Part shown: positions 31,784-40,769 of the stretch, in pieces
Numbering within the stretch: position 1 is the first letter of the stretch
How the letters are laid out: each line of letters starts with the position of its first letter
NCBI RefSeq assembly: GCF_014649395.1
Contig: NZ_BMSY01000001.1
Span: 744,001-808,000 of the forward strand
Reading direction: 5' to 3'
Length of the DNA stretch: 64,000 nucleotides
DNA from: Streptomyces aureoverticillatus
GTDB lineage: Bacteria > Actinomycetota > Actinomycetes > Streptomycetales > Streptomycetaceae
Translations under genes and position numbers: made by a program
The notes under the pieces: model-generated
Told to the model about the DNA's origin: nothing
The model's database searches: none
What the model saw: only the letters and a program-made list of their open reading frames with translations

Positions 31784-34050
31784 GGCGTCAGCGTCGGATC
31801 GGTAGGCCGATCCGGGGTGAGTCCCGCGTCTTTCGGGGGGCCGTTGGCGGTCGTTCCGCGGAGTGTGAGGGTCTGCCGGATCGTTCCGCCGTCCGCTGAC
31901 AGTTTGATGCCGATTACCCATGCGAGCGTGTCCAGTTGGGCGCCCGTCGTGTCGACCACGCGCACCACGTCGCCGAGTTCAATGCGCGGGTCCGGCAGAA
32001 TCTCGACATGCCCCAACAGTGGAATGGGGTAGGCACCCGCAGTCTTCAGGATCTCGGCCAGACGCTGTGCGGGCTCTTCCTGCTGAATCCACCCCTGCGG
32101 ATCGTGCTCGTACTCCTGCACCCCGTAGTAGCGCTGACTCGTCGGATCCTGCGAGACCTCCCAATGGTCAGTCGGCGAGGCGCCGCTATCCATGGTCGGT
32201 GTCACCAGAGACAGCGACAGGCTGTTCAGCGCATTGCCCCGCAGCCACACCGTTTCGCTACTGCGGTTGCGCATGGACAGGACCAGCTTTCCGTCCTCGC
32301 GGCGCGTGCCCACCTCAACCGCCCCGTGCACGACGGGAGTTCTGCCGATCTGAGCGGAGCCGAACCGGATGGTGTCGGGTACTACCGTCTCCGCTGTCGC
32401 CGGGGGCGTGGTGTCGAGTTCATCGTTCCCGATGTTCCACGCAATGTTCCTCGTCTGCCCCGGATTGATCTGAATGACGTTAATGGCTTCCTTGACATTG
32501 GACATGTTCGCCTTGACCCGATACCAGCTCGCCCACCGAACAGAGCAGTGATTCCGGCAGGCGTCAATCTCCTCCGTCAGCGAGAGCGACGCTAGCTCTC
32601 GCTCAGACGTCACGGTCAGGTCGGGCCTTTCCGGGGGTGTCTGCCACCTCTCAGGGCCGCGCCACCGAAACACACCGGCACTGTCAAACTCGGCGATCGA
32701 AAGAGTGGCCCGTGCTATCTGCGTAATCGCATCCCACGCACTCCCCGAGACCGCTGGAAGCATACGCACGGGGACCTTTGGCTCATCAAGCGTCGCCGAC
32801 TTGTCCCACATGCCTTGCTGCGTCCGGGCAGCTACGGAACTCGGCTTAGCGGAAAGCTGCGAGAGTTGTAGCCCCTCCACCTGAATTGCGCTGATATCGA
32901 GGGTCAGATCCGCCATAGCGCCGGGAGGAATGTCCATCGTCGGTATCGTCTTGCGACTGATCTCGATGAGCGGATCACGCGGGGACACCAAATGCCCTGT
33001 AATGGCTGCGGTTCCTCCCGAGGAGACCGTGAGCCAGAATCCAAGATGCCAACGGCCAAAATCGCTTTGGAGAGCGTCGATGCGCGTCTCAACAGGACCG
33101 TAATCCTGCGGAGGATTAAGCTGTCGCCCCGAGTAGGTGACGACCCCTTCCCGGAAGTCAACCTTAATGTCCACGGTGTGGATCACGCTCTTGCCCGCGT
33201 CCCAAGACAATGAGAACTTGATTGCCGAATCGGTCGTGGCCGGAACCCGGGAAGTATTCTTCGCCCATATTTCGAGCCAGAGTCCATCCGAGTGGTTCCG
33301 GTTGACCGGGCGTATCTGGGGGATGTACTTGGCCCACGTGCCACCCGTGCGGTTCCCGCTCGCCGAGCACTCCCACGGAGCATCCTTCTTGGACCACTTT
33401 TCCCAGTTACCGCTAAGCGTCTTGAGGTAGCCCACGTTGGCGGCAGCCCCGCCGTGCATGGACGCGTACAGGATGCAGCCGGCCCGCGGAGGCGGCGCGG
33501 TGTGCACCCCGCTGCTCATCAACAGGTGGTCCACGCACCACACGTCTGACGCAACCCAATTGGTGGCGTCCCCGTAGGGAGTTGCGGGGTCGATCCCGCC
33601 CGCAGAGCGGGGGAGCTGTGCGGGCATCCGCAGACGCTCGGAGCCATCGAGGGCGGACAGCTTGACTGTGTCGTCTCCCGACTGTGCCGAGCGAGACCGC
33701 ACGGTCCCTCTGAACGTGGGCAGCACGCCGAGTTCGTTGGTGCCCAGTCCCCAGGAATGGGTGACTGACTGACGCGGCCGAGCTACGTCCCCGCTCACGC
33801 GAGGGGCCCACGGCCCGTACAGCGCCGGGGCCGACACGCCCCCCTTCCCGCTCAGTGCGATGTCTGCTTGGGCGCTGGCCGAGCCGCTGAAGGCCCGCAT
33901 GGCGTCCGGTAGGTCAGTGCTGTACGCGCGGTCCAGCGCCCACGACTGCACCTGAGCGGACAGGTCCTGTCCCCCGAGCCGAATCTTGTGCGCAGCTATT
34001 CGCTCGCGTGCGGCGAGAGCTTCGGCCAGCGTGGCGTTGCCGGGTTTCAT
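31777..34050 (-). CDS. Minor tail protein, likely baseplate/receptor-binding (757 aa)
   Basis: Large, beta-rich protein encoded directly after the distal tail gene, as in siphoviruses. It begins LAARERIAAHKIRLGGQDL, has a central carbohydrate-binding-like stretch (GGTWAKYIPQIRPVNRNHSD, FGRWHLGFWLTVSSGG) and ends in a region (EILPDPRIELGDVVRVVDT) typical of tail hub or appendage proteins. It probably contacts the mycelium surface. The ATG at 34048..34050 overlaps the preceding stop (TGATG). Confidence 0.75.
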   Translation of the reverse strand: MKPGNATLAEALAARERIAAHKIRLGGQDLSAQVQSWALDRAYSTDLPDAMRAFSGSASAQADIALSGKGGVSAPALYGPWAPRVSGDVARPRQSVTHSWGLGTNELGVLPTFRGTVRSRSAQSGDDTVKLSALDGSERLRMPAQLPRSAGGIDPATPYGDATNWVASDVWCVDHLLMSSGVHTAPPPRAGCILYASMHGGAAANVGYLKTLSGNWEKWSKKDAPWECSASGNRTGGTWAKYIPQIRPVNRNHSDGLWLEIWAKNTSRVPATTDSAIKFSLSWDAGKSVIHTVDIKVDFREGVVTYSGRQLNPPQDYGPVETRIDALQSDFGRWHLGFWLTVSSGGTAAITGHLVSPRDPLIEISRKTIPTMDIPPGAMADLTLDISAIQVEGLQLSQLSAKPSSVAARTQQGMWDKSATLDEPKVPVRMLPAVSGSAWDAITQIARATLSIAEFDSAGVFRWRGPERWQTPPERPDLTVTSERELASLSLTEEIDACRNHCSVRWASWYRVKANMSNVKEAINVIQINPGQTRNIAWNIGNDELDTTPPATAETVVPDTIRFGSAQIGRTPVVHGAVEVGTRREDGKLVLSMRNRSSETVWLRGNALNSLSLSLVTPTMDSGASPTDHWEVSQDPTSQRYYGVQEYEHDPQGWIQQEEPAQRLAEILKTAGAYPIPLLGHVEILPDPRIELGDVVRVVDTTGAQLDTLAWVIGIKLSADGGTIRQTLTLRGTTANGPPKDAGLTPDRPTDPTLTPW

Positions 34051-34889
34051 CAGGTCACCTCCACGAGTTCCAGCCCGACATCCCGGAAAGAGCCGTCCCC
34101 GGACGTCGCTGCGTGGCTGTAGTTCGTGATGCTGTACGCGGGGGTGCCCTCGCCGTACGGGCGCGCCCCAGCGGTCAGGGCTGCGGACATGTCGCCTAGA
34201 CAGAGCATGGATTCCCCCATCGGCCATTCGCCGAGCCTGGTTCCGTCAAACCGAATAGCAGGGCGCACGTATGCCGCCTTCTCGGGCGCCGTGCGCACAA
34301 TCGGGGATGCCACATTCGGCGTTGACGACGTGAAGAACAACTTTCCTGTCGCGTCGTACCATTCCATACGCCATTGAATGATCGGCGCCCCCGACGTCAA
34401 CAGTCCGGGGGCCCACCAGGTGAGTTCCATTCCAGCAGTAGCCGGATAACCCACCCAGGTGGGGTGTTGCCAATAGAGTTCGGCGGGCTTCTCGCTGGAA
34501 TTAATGATGCCCACCCGGTTTTCAGCGTAAGGGTCCCAAATGCCGTTGAAGAGTGTGACTACATCCTTGGTGTAAGTCCATTTATCCGGGGCGCCGAGCC
34601 CGAGCCCCTGAGACGACGACAAGACGTTCCGTGCCAGAGGGTCAATGACCGCTACCGGTCCGGCCCCATCAATGCGCCGGGCGAGCCGGTCCAAGTGCAC
34701 CACGTCGTCTCGCTCCATGGCCGACCACTCGAACTTGAGTCGGCGAGGGCGGACCGGGGGTATCCACGTGGTGACACCCCCACTGAGTGCCCGGAACTCC
34801 GTCACGCCGAGATCGGGCGAGCGGTCGAACTTCGCGGCGCCATCCGTGATTTCGCGGAGTGCCCCGGGCCGTCCGATCCATAGCCCCAT
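34050..34889 (-). CDS. Distal tail (Dit-like) protein (279 aa)
   Basis: The N-terminus (LREITDGAAKFDRSPDLG) and LKFEWSAMERDDVVHLDRLARR match the Dit-like adapter that joins the tail tube to the tip. It is placed between tape measure and minor tail genes, where Dit is always found. A galectin-like beta region follows (FFTSSTPNVASPIVRTAPE). It is 4 bp from the tape-measure gene and overlaps the next by one base. Confidence 0.75.
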   Translation of the reverse strand: MGLWIGRPGALREITDGAAKFDRSPDLGVTEFRALSGGVTTWIPPVRPRRLKFEWSAMERDDVVHLDRLARRIDGAGPVAVIDPLARNVLSSSQGLGLGAPDKWTYTKDVVTLFNGIWDPYAENRVGIINSSEKPAELYWQHPTWVGYPATAGMELTWWAPGLLTSGAPIIQWRMEWYDATGKLFFTSSTPNVASPIVRTAPEKAAYVRPAIRFDGTRLGEWPMGESMLCLGDMSAALTAGARPYGEGTPAYSITNYSHAATSGDGSFRDVGLELVEVT

Positions 34890-34893
34890 GCCG

Positions 34894-37284
34894 TCACCTC
34901 CTCGCTAGTTGCCGCTGTCCGTACGCGACAGCCCGCGCAATCTCTGTCTCTCCGATGCGCACCACGATGTCCCGCGCACGATCGCTCTCCAGCGCCCGCA
35001 AAAGCGCTTCAACTGCACCGTCTTGTCCGGCAGGTGAGTGCGGTACCCCCACGGGAACGGGAGCCCGAAGGGCCCCGATTTCAGGGACAGTGACCATAGC
35101 CCGTAGACGTGCATCCAACGTCCGCTGTTCGGCGTCGATACCGTCCACGACACCCGCGGGAATCCATCGGCCGATCTCATCTCGCATGAGCCGTGATGGG
35201 GAGCCGATTCTAAGAGCCTTCCTGATCGGCCCCGGAATTGCGGACTTGGCCCATCCGGTGAGCTTGTCCTTAAGCCACCCGCCTAGCTCTCGCACGCCAT
35301 CCCACAGCCCGCGGACTAGGTCACGTCCCTTGTCGACCAAGAGGCTTCGGAAGTCGCCGAGGGCCCGTCGAATGCTGCGGGGAAGTCCGCGCATCCAATC
35401 CGTGAAGTCGCCTACCTTGCGCTTGGAAGCGCTCGCGAAATCAGCGACACCACGAATCGCGCCGACGAAAGCCTGAGCGAGCTTGCCGACAATCCAGATC
35501 ACGTCACCGATTCCGGAGAGGACGACCCCGAGGGCCCAGACGAGCCCGGAGAACACAGGTCCGGCCAGCCGCACTATGACGGGTATGGCAGTGCCTAGGA
35601 TCTCCGCTGCAAGCCGTCCGATCCATCCCGCGACGGTCGACACAGCCTGAATCAGAGGTTGCGCATCCTGGACGAGTTTTTGGAATTTCGCACCGATTGC
35701 CCGTAGGGCGGGGGAAAAGTGTGTGGATATAAAGTCCGCCACGGATGACAGGATCGGCCGCACATTCTCGTACAGGGCCGTGTATACCGAGATTGCCGCA
35801 GGTGCCACGGTCCCGGTGAATATCTGTGCCAAGTTCGTAAAGGCTGGACCTACCGCCCCGGATACTGCCGCGAAGAGCCCGCGCACCGAAGGGGCAAGCT
35901 GCGTGGATATAACCGACCAGACACCACGAGCCGCAGGAAGCAAGCTCGTGTTGAACCGCTCAGACAGCGCACTGACACTGGGACTGAGAGCGTCACGTGT
36001 CGAACTTGCGAGCCCGCGAACTTCCTGCCCGATGCCTGAGAGCGCTTCACGAGCCGAGCCCGAGGAGAAAGAGCCGAAGAAACTCCCTACGACCCCTTTA
36101 GCCTGACTGAGAGCGGGCGCAACTACGTCCCGCGCAGTGTTCCCCAGTGAGACCAACGGCGGGATGACGTAGTTCCCGATAAACTTCGTCAGCGCTACTT
36201 CGGCGGTGCGCTTGAATTGCTCGATACGGGCTGACGCATTGTTGTGCAACGCGTCGCCCATCTTGTTTGCGGCTCCCGCGGTGTCGCCGAGTGCCTTAAC
36301 AGCAGTCCTCGGGTCCATGGCAAGCAGCGCTTGACCAAGATCCTCGGCTTTCGTACCGAAAAGACCCACGGCGACTTGTGAGCGCTTCGCCGGGTCCTTA
36401 ATGGCTTTGATGCCGTCAAGGACCTGTTGCAGCCCCTCGCGGGCGCCAGGACCGCCCGCCGCAATCTTGCGGGTCATTTCCTCGGCATTCAGACCGATAG
36501 CCTGGTATGCCTCGGTACTCGCTTTGGACCCGTCCGTTGCCCGGATCTGAAATTCCTTGAGAGCGTCCGCCATGGTGTCCGTGTCACGGGCACCCGCGGC
36601 CATTCCCTGAGCCATCAGGCCCATTGCGTCCGCGCCACTCAGGCCAAGGTCGCGGAATTTCGTGCTGTACTCGTTGAAGGTGTCCGCCATGTCATCGGCG
36701 CGCGGACCCATTTTTTGCATGCCGACCGTCAGTAGGTCGAGCGCTTCCGTCCCGTTCTTCGCAAGACCCGTTTTGAGGATCTGACCGACTGCATTAGCAG
36801 TCTGGCCAAGGTCAAGCTCAAAGGTCTTGCTCAGATTAGTGATGCCACCGGCTATTTCCTCAATCTGCGCGTTGGTGGCGTCGGGTGGGAGGATGCCCGA
36901 GCGCATGACACCGGTTATCGCTCCCGCAGCTTCCTCTACGGAATCTGTGATCCCGTGCGCGTAGAGCTGTCCGGCAGCCTCGCCGTAGCGCTTGGCGTCC
37001 TCCGGTGTGCTGCCTAGCTGTGCCTGGATCTTGCCATTTATTCGGGACTGGTCCAGTGCATTGGTGAAGCCTTTGAGTAGCACCGCTCCAGCGGCTACAC
37101 CGATTCCGGCGAGTCCGGCTTTGAGGACTCCGCCCATCTTGGATTTGAAGCCCTCGCCGGCTGTCCCGCCCGCATTCTGTCCCGCCGCATCTGCGGGCCC
37201 AGTTACCTCACTCTCAAGGCGCCGTCCAAAGCCCTGCAATTCAGGAACGACCGACACATAGCCAACACCGACTTCAACGCCCAT
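34894..37284 (-). CDS. Tape measure protein (796 aa)
   Basis: Long, Ala/Gly-rich, mostly helical protein with several hydrophobic segments (MGGVLKAGLAGIGVAAGAVL, LVWALGVVLSGIGDVIWIV). The N-terminal phage-tail TMP domain includes GITNLSKTFELDLGQ, TVGMQKMGPRADDMADTFNE and QVAVGLFGTKAEDLGQALL. It sets tail length during assembly and is ejected with DNA. 796 residues correspond to a tail of roughly 120 nm by the usual rule. The ATG at 37282..37284 begins at GVEVGVGYVSVVPELQG. It overlaps the frameshifted chaperone. Confidence 0.9.
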   Translation of the reverse strand: MGVEVGVGYVSVVPELQGFGRRLESEVTGPADAAGQNAGGTAGEGFKSKMGGVLKAGLAGIGVAAGAVLLKGFTNALDQSRINGKIQAQLGSTPEDAKRYGEAAGQLYAHGITDSVEEAAGAITGVMRSGILPPDATNAQIEEIAGGITNLSKTFELDLGQTANAVGQILKTGLAKNGTEALDLLTVGMQKMGPRADDMADTFNEYSTKFRDLGLSGADAMGLMAQGMAAGARDTDTMADALKEFQIRATDGSKASTEAYQAIGLNAEEMTRKIAAGGPGAREGLQQVLDGIKAIKDPAKRSQVAVGLFGTKAEDLGQALLAMDPRTAVKALGDTAGAANKMGDALHNNASARIEQFKRTAEVALTKFIGNYVIPPLVSLGNTARDVVAPALSQAKGVVGSFFGSFSSGSAREALSGIGQEVRGLASSTRDALSPSVSALSERFNTSLLPAARGVWSVISTQLAPSVRGLFAAVSGAVGPAFTNLAQIFTGTVAPAAISVYTALYENVRPILSSVADFISTHFSPALRAIGAKFQKLVQDAQPLIQAVSTVAGWIGRLAAEILGTAIPVIVRLAGPVFSGLVWALGVVLSGIGDVIWIVGKLAQAFVGAIRGVADFASASKRKVGDFTDWMRGLPRSIRRALGDFRSLLVDKGRDLVRGLWDGVRELGGWLKDKLTGWAKSAIPGPIRKALRIGSPSRLMRDEIGRWIPAGVVDGIDAEQRTLDARLRAMVTVPEIGALRAPVPVGVPHSPAGQDGAVEALLRALESDRARDIVVRIGETEIARAVAYGQRQLARR

Positions 37285-37701
37285 CGGGCACCCCCTCGCG
37301 GGTCGGCTGGAATCGTGCGAGGTAGGCGGCAACTTGCTCGGGCGTCCGGTCGGTACTGCCGATCCGGTCGGCCCGGAACCCCGGGCGGGGAATCGGCGAG
37401 GGGCGTCGACTCGGCGTCTTTGAACCCGCGTTACCGCGCTGCCAATTCGCCTCGCTGAGACGGTCATGCAGTGCGGCGAGTAGTTGCGTCTCCAGGGTCC
37501 AAATGGAGTCCTCTCCGCCCATGGCCCGGTGTAGCGCGGATTCCGCGGGCAACCCCATGACCAGCGCCCGCAAACGACGCCAAGTCAGCCCCGAACCAGG
37601 GCGGAAGAGGTCTCGAATATCGAGCCCGTAATAGCGCTGTAGGTCAGCCTCTATGGCCTCCCCGTGCTCACTCAGGAGACGGAAGAGGCCCCGGATTCCC
37701 C
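37274..37701 (-). CDS. Tail assembly chaperone, frameshift extension (G-T product)
   Basis: This frame lies -1 to the preceding chaperone and covers its last 30 nt. It reads GLFRLLSEHGEAIEADLQRYYG, then DIRDLFRPGSGLTWRRLRALVM, a sequence typical of the second half of actinophage tail chaperones. It is expected to be made only as a fusion after ribosomal slippage at GGGGGAA (minus strand, 37696..37702). A GTG at 37729 could in principle start it alone but has no clear ribosome binding site. The fusion chaperones the tape measure, which follows and overlaps it. Confidence 0.8.
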
Positions 37702-37983
37702 CACCGGAGCACCCTCGTGCTTCTGCCACTGCCGGAAAAGCTCACCGAGGGCAGCGAGGGGAACAGGTATCTGATCAAAAAGGGCCCACTGGTCACCGAG
37801 ACCGGACCTAAGCAACGCTTCAATGTCCCGCGCGCTCGGGTTGTCGACGTTGACCGCGTTAAGAACCGACTTGTCCAGCTCACCAGCAGCGGGCATCGTG
37901 AAAATGTTTCCTGCAAGCGTGAACTTGAAAGGCTCCTGCCGGGCTTCCTTAACCCACACGTCAAGATCAAAGGGTGCACTCAT
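37672..37983 (-). CDS. Tail assembly chaperone (G product, 103 aa)
   Basis: Small acidic protein (PFDLDVWVKEARQEPFKF, MPAAGELDKSVLNAVN, LFDQIPVPLAALGELFRQW) located between tail tube and tape measure, the invariant place of siphovirus G-type chaperones. GAGGT precedes the ATG at 37981..37983 by 7 nt. Its 3' end carries a G-rich slippery site from which ribosomes can shift -1 into the longer G-T protein. Confidence 0.8.
   Translation of the reverse strand: MSAPFDLDVWVKEARQEPFKFTLAGNIFTMPAAGELDKSVLNAVNVDNPSARDIEALLRSGLGDQWALFDQIPVPLAALGELFRQWQKHEGAPVGESGASSVS
37696..37702 (-). other. Candidate -1 ribosomal slippery site
   Basis: The minus strand reads GGGGGAA. In the chaperone frame the codons are GTG GGG GAA. 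Slipping back one base re-pairs GGG exactly and continues in the G-T frame as GGA ATC CGG. The position, 27 nt before the first-frame stop, is as in other siphoviruses. Confidence 0.65.
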
Positions 37984-38024
37984 CAAAATACCTCAATCAA
38001 TAGAGGAACGTTTCTGCAAAAGGA

Positions 38025-38588
38025 TCAAGCGGCGGGCGAGGCTGCCCACGCGGGATCGTCGCTGTACTTGTAGGCAACCGTTCCGTCAACCCCGGGATAG
38101 GCGGTCACCGTCAGTTCGTAGGCGATAGCCTCATCGCCCTTGTACGTGATATCGCCGGTCTCGGTAACCTCTCCGTCCGGAACCACAATCCGGATGTGCG
38201 AATTGCCGTCGATAACGTCGAACCCGAAAGTGCGACGATCCGGCCCCGGAGCCTTGATGGCGAGAACGCTCTTACCGCTGGTCGTGGTGACCTTGGAACC
38301 CTTGTGGTACAGCTCTAGAACTGTCTTGTTGGTCTCAATGGCTGTGAACTGGAACGTCATTTCGGACGAGCTGATGACCTTCCGGACGGTCTGCCCGCCC
38401 TGCCAGCCCTTGATTTCACTCGCGTCCGTCGAGTTGGCTTCGGTAATCCCGTCGTCCGAGATCCACCCGATGTCGACGAAAGCCGGATCCCAATCACCAG
38501 TTGCAGCGGTCGGCACCTTGGACTTGGGCGGCGCAACGTACGCGGCGCCGGTAATAGCGACGCGTACGGCGTTTGCATTTAGGGGCAT
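38025..38588 (-). CDS. Major tail tube protein (187 aa)
   Basis: A beta-rich protein of the usual size: GDWDPAFVDIGWISDDGITE, SSSEMTFQFTAIETNKTVLELY and the terminal ITYKGDEAIAYELTVTAYPG are tail-tube features. Many copies polymerise into the tube around the tape measure. GGAGACCTAATC precedes the ATG. Its place between the connectors and chaperones fits, although a plus-strand moron separates it from the tail terminator. Confidence 0.85.
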   Translation of the reverse strand: MPLNANAVRVAITGAAYVAPPKSKVPTAATGDWDPAFVDIGWISDDGITEANSTDASEIKGWQGGQTVRKVISSSEMTFQFTAIETNKTVLELYHKGSKVTTTSGKSVLAIKAPGPDRRTFGFDVIDGNSHIRIVVPDGEVTETGDITYKGDEAIAYELTVTAYPGVDGTVAYKYSDDPAWAASPAA

Positions 38589-38624
38589 GATTAGGTCTCC
38601 ATCTATGGGTAGCTTCTGCGCACC

Positions 38625-38653
38625 TTGACGCGATTAGAGATGAGCTGGACAAT
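38625..38653 (+). promoter_or_regulatory. Promoter of the plus-strand moron
   Basis: TTGACG at 38625..38630 and GACAAT at 38648..38653, with exactly 17 bp between, form a near-consensus housekeeping promoter. The expected start point is 38660 or 38661, which is the A of the ATG, so the transcript would be leaderless. Confidence 0.75.
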
Positions 38654-38660
38654 GCGGCCT

Positions 38661-39209
38661 ATGGATGCAGGAACTGCGGCGATACTCGGTGCTTTGGTCG
38701 GTTCCGTGACGACAATCGGTGCGGCGCTCGCTACCGGCTGGTTTCAGCGAGAAAGTGCACGGATTTCAGCAAAGGCAGAGCATCAGCGGCAACTTTTGGA
38801 GTCCCGAACGCAAGCATATTCGTCCCTTAAGGCGGCAGCTGAAAAGTTGCCAAGCCACGTCCGAGTTTTAACATGGGAAGAGCACGGCGTTCCTCGGCCA
38901 TTAGTTACGGATGACTATGTTGCACGCGTCGAAGAGGCACACAAGGAACTTTCAAGTGCAGTTACGCGCATTGCTTTCACGGGACCGAAGCCGGTCCGTA
39001 ACGCAGCCGTAAAAATTCAGGAAGTCGCAGATCTGATATGTTTTCATGTTCGGGTGCTGTGGTTCATAGACCGACAAACGGTGCCCCTTCCAGAGCAAAT
39101 AGAAGAAAGCACCCGAGTCATCGCATCAGCTATCACTGCCTTAAGGGCAGGGATGCTTGACTTTATGAGCTGTGCACACGATGCCCTACAGGACGCCATG
39201 GGCGCGTAG
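38661..39209 (+). CDS. Moron: membrane-anchored helical protein (182 aa)
   Basis: It is the only plus-strand gene in the head-tail cluster, wedged between tail tube and tail terminator. Its codon use is clearly AT-richer than its neighbours. One N-terminal transmembrane helix (AAILGALVGSVTTIGAALATGW) is followed by a long helical cytoplasmic part (FQRESARISAKAEHQRQLL, EEAHKELSSAVTRIAF). Its own promoter places the start point on the ATG. This is the signature of a lysogeny-expressed gene acquired separately. The function is unknown. Similar single-TM helical proteins occur widely in Streptomyces, and superinfection exclusion is one inferred possibility. Confidence 0.7.
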   Translation: MDAGTAAILGALVGSVTTIGAALATGWFQRESARISAKAEHQRQLLESRTQAYSSLKAAAEKLPSHVRVLTWEEHGVPRPLVTDDYVARVEEAHKELSSAVTRIAFTGPKPVRNAAVKIQEVADLICFHVRVLWFIDRQTVPLPEQIEESTRVIASAITALRAGMLDFMSCAHDALQDAMGA

Positions 39210-39223
39210 CGGCAGCGTCAGCC

Positions 39224-39613
39224 CTATTTCGTTAATGCCCGTCCGCGCAAGTGAACTTCGGCCGCGAATGCGTACCGGGGGTGTCCGGACTCGTCGTCAG
39301 GTAGCCACTGCGGGCCCGCTACCTCGGTCACGCTGTAGACCGTGACCCCGCCGCGGACTCCGGGAATCGCACCGAGCAGACCGCGCACCAGGGCGCACAA
39401 GTCCGCGGCCTGGTCCTCGCGGCTCGCCCACGCGTGGAAGTCGAGTCGGGCCCGGTCCGTGACCGGAGTCGGCGAGAACCCCCCAACCCGTTCCAGCTGA
39501 ACGAACCGCTGTGGGCGTGAAGTTGGGACGCGCGAGACGACCGGGACGCGTTCGCCGGCTGCCGCGAGGGCGGACCGCAGATAGTCCGCCACCACGGCCA
39601 CCGCATCCGGCAT
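39224..39613 (-). CDS. Tail terminator/completion protein (129 aa)
   Basis: The segments VVADYLRSALAAAGERVPVVSRV, RFVQLERVGG and LDFHAWASREDQAADL are those of minor tail U / tail-terminator proteins, which cap the tail tube below the connector. The ATG at 39611..39613 has GAGGGAC upstream. It follows the HK97 gp10-like gene by 20 bp and precedes the moron insertion. Confidence 0.75.
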   Translation of the reverse strand: MPDAVAVVADYLRSALAAAGERVPVVSRVPTSRPQRFVQLERVGGFSPTPVTDRARLDFHAWASREDQAADLCALVRGLLGAIPGVRGGVTVYSVTEVAGPQWLPDDESGHPRYAFAAEVHLRGRALTK

Positions 39614-39633
39614 GACGATTACGGGACGGTCCC

Positions 39634-39879
39634 TCAATCGGCACCGTCCAGACCGCCAAGGAGTGCCCGCCGTGTGCCCTCGGCGTCCCCGTGCTTCTTG
39701 TAGTTGCCGATCACTGCGGCACGCCAACGGCGCGCACCCAACGCTGAATCGGTGCGAAAGTCGCCCTCGGCCCCCGCGGCAGCCGACGCGATGCGCTCGG
39801 CAATGCGGCGAACCTCGGCGCCCGTAGCGGGGGTCTTCATCAGGCTGTTGATCCCTTGCCTGTTGGGCCGGAACCTCAC
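39634..39879 (-). CDS. HK97 gp10-like/head-tail protein (81 aa)
   Basis: A small basic protein starting VRFRPNRQGINSLMKTP, with ATGAEVRRIAERIASAAAG and ARRWRAAVIGNYKKHGDAE. This order matches short actinophage gp10-type neck or tail-completion proteins. The GTG at 39877..39879 overlaps the stop of the upstream head-closure gene (GTGA). Confidence 0.65.
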   Translation of the reverse strand: MRFRPNRQGINSLMKTPATGAEVRRIAERIASAAAGAEGDFRTDSALGARRWRAAVIGNYKKHGDAEGTRRALLGGLDGAD

Positions 39880-40220
39880 CCGCTCACCTCCTTCAAGCGG
39901 GCCTCCGTGTGGTGGTGTCGGCCCCCGAGCGTCCAGCGGGCAACGTCGCCGTCCACGTCGAGCACGCGCCCGAGGGCTTCCACACGGTCCCCGGGGGCTA
40001 GGTCGATATCCGCCCCGGTCCGCGTGATCAGGCGCCACCCCGTGACGACAACCGGGCGGTCCCCGGTCGCTTCGGTGGACGTGTCGGGCTGCACGGACAC
40101 ACGGCGGACCGTGGTCCTGGTGGCCCGGTCCCAATCCCGGTCCGAGCTGGTGTTGCCGTACCGGTCTGTGATGAACGGGGCCCGCAGGATCACGACCGTC
40201 TGTGTGTAGTGGAGCGTCAC
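39876..40220 (-). CDS. Head closure/stopper protein (114 aa)
   Basis: It starts VTLHYTQTVVILRAP and contains TRTTVRRVSVQPDTS, LITRTGADIDLAPGDRVEALG and HHTEARLKEV, the beta-barrel layout of stopper proteins that plug the portal after packaging. GTGA overlaps link it to both neighbours. The start is the GTG at 40218..40220. Confidence 0.7.
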   Translation of the reverse strand: MTLHYTQTVVILRAPFITDRYGNTSSDRDWDRATRTTVRRVSVQPDTSTEATGDRPVVVTGWRLITRTGADIDLAPGDRVEALGRVLDVDGDVARWTLGGRHHHTEARLKEVSG

Positions 40221-40756
40221 CGCAGACCCACCACCGCAACGCGTCGCCGGTACCGGGCGAGTAGGTCCCGGTCCGCGGGGGCAAGGCTCGCCCCGATCGT
40301 CTCCGCGGAGTAGGTGACGGACACGGAGCCGACCGACTCTTGCCGAAGATCGGACGGGTTCGAGAGCACGCGGGACGCGAGGGTGAGCACCACGGCGAGC
40401 ACGTCCGCGGGCACGGACGCGTACCCATGGGTGTACGTGACGGTCACGGCCTGGTCGCCGCCGAGGACGTGCACCCGGTCCCGGACGAGCTGCCACCGGT
40501 CCGCGGGGACCAGCTGCCCGCCGCGTCGCCGCACCTCGGCCACGGAGACCACGGGACGCTGCGGAAGCACCGCCCACCCGTCGTAGGCGTAGAGCGTCGC
40601 CGAGCTGGTGCCCCGCGTGAAGTTCTGCCGAGCCTCGCGGCGAACGATGGTGGATGCCACATCGAGGACCAGGGCGGCGCCCTCGGGCAGCTCGGCGGGC
40701 TCCCGCTGCATCCACATGGCGAGCTGGTCTGTGGTGGCCAATGCGGGAAGAGCCAT
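40217..40756 (-). CDS. Head-tail connector, gp6/adaptor-like (179 aa)
   Basis: An Ala-rich N-terminal helix bundle (ALATTDQLAMWMQREP, LVLDVASTIVRREARQNF) and VTYTHGYASVPADVLAVVLTLASRVL match the adaptor family that docks below the portal. Starts at the ATG at 40756. It is the first of four overlapping connector genes after the major capsid gene and the small zinc protein. Confidence 0.75.
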   Translation of the reverse strand: MALPALATTDQLAMWMQREPAELPEGAALVLDVASTIVRREARQNFTRGTSSATLYAYDGWAVLPQRPVVSVAEVRRRGGQLVPADRWQLVRDRVHVLGGDQAVTVTYTHGYASVPADVLAVVLTLASRVLSNPSDLRQESVGSVSVTYSAETIGASLAPADRDLLARYRRRVAVVGLR

Positions 40757-40769
40757 TGCGCGCCCCCCG

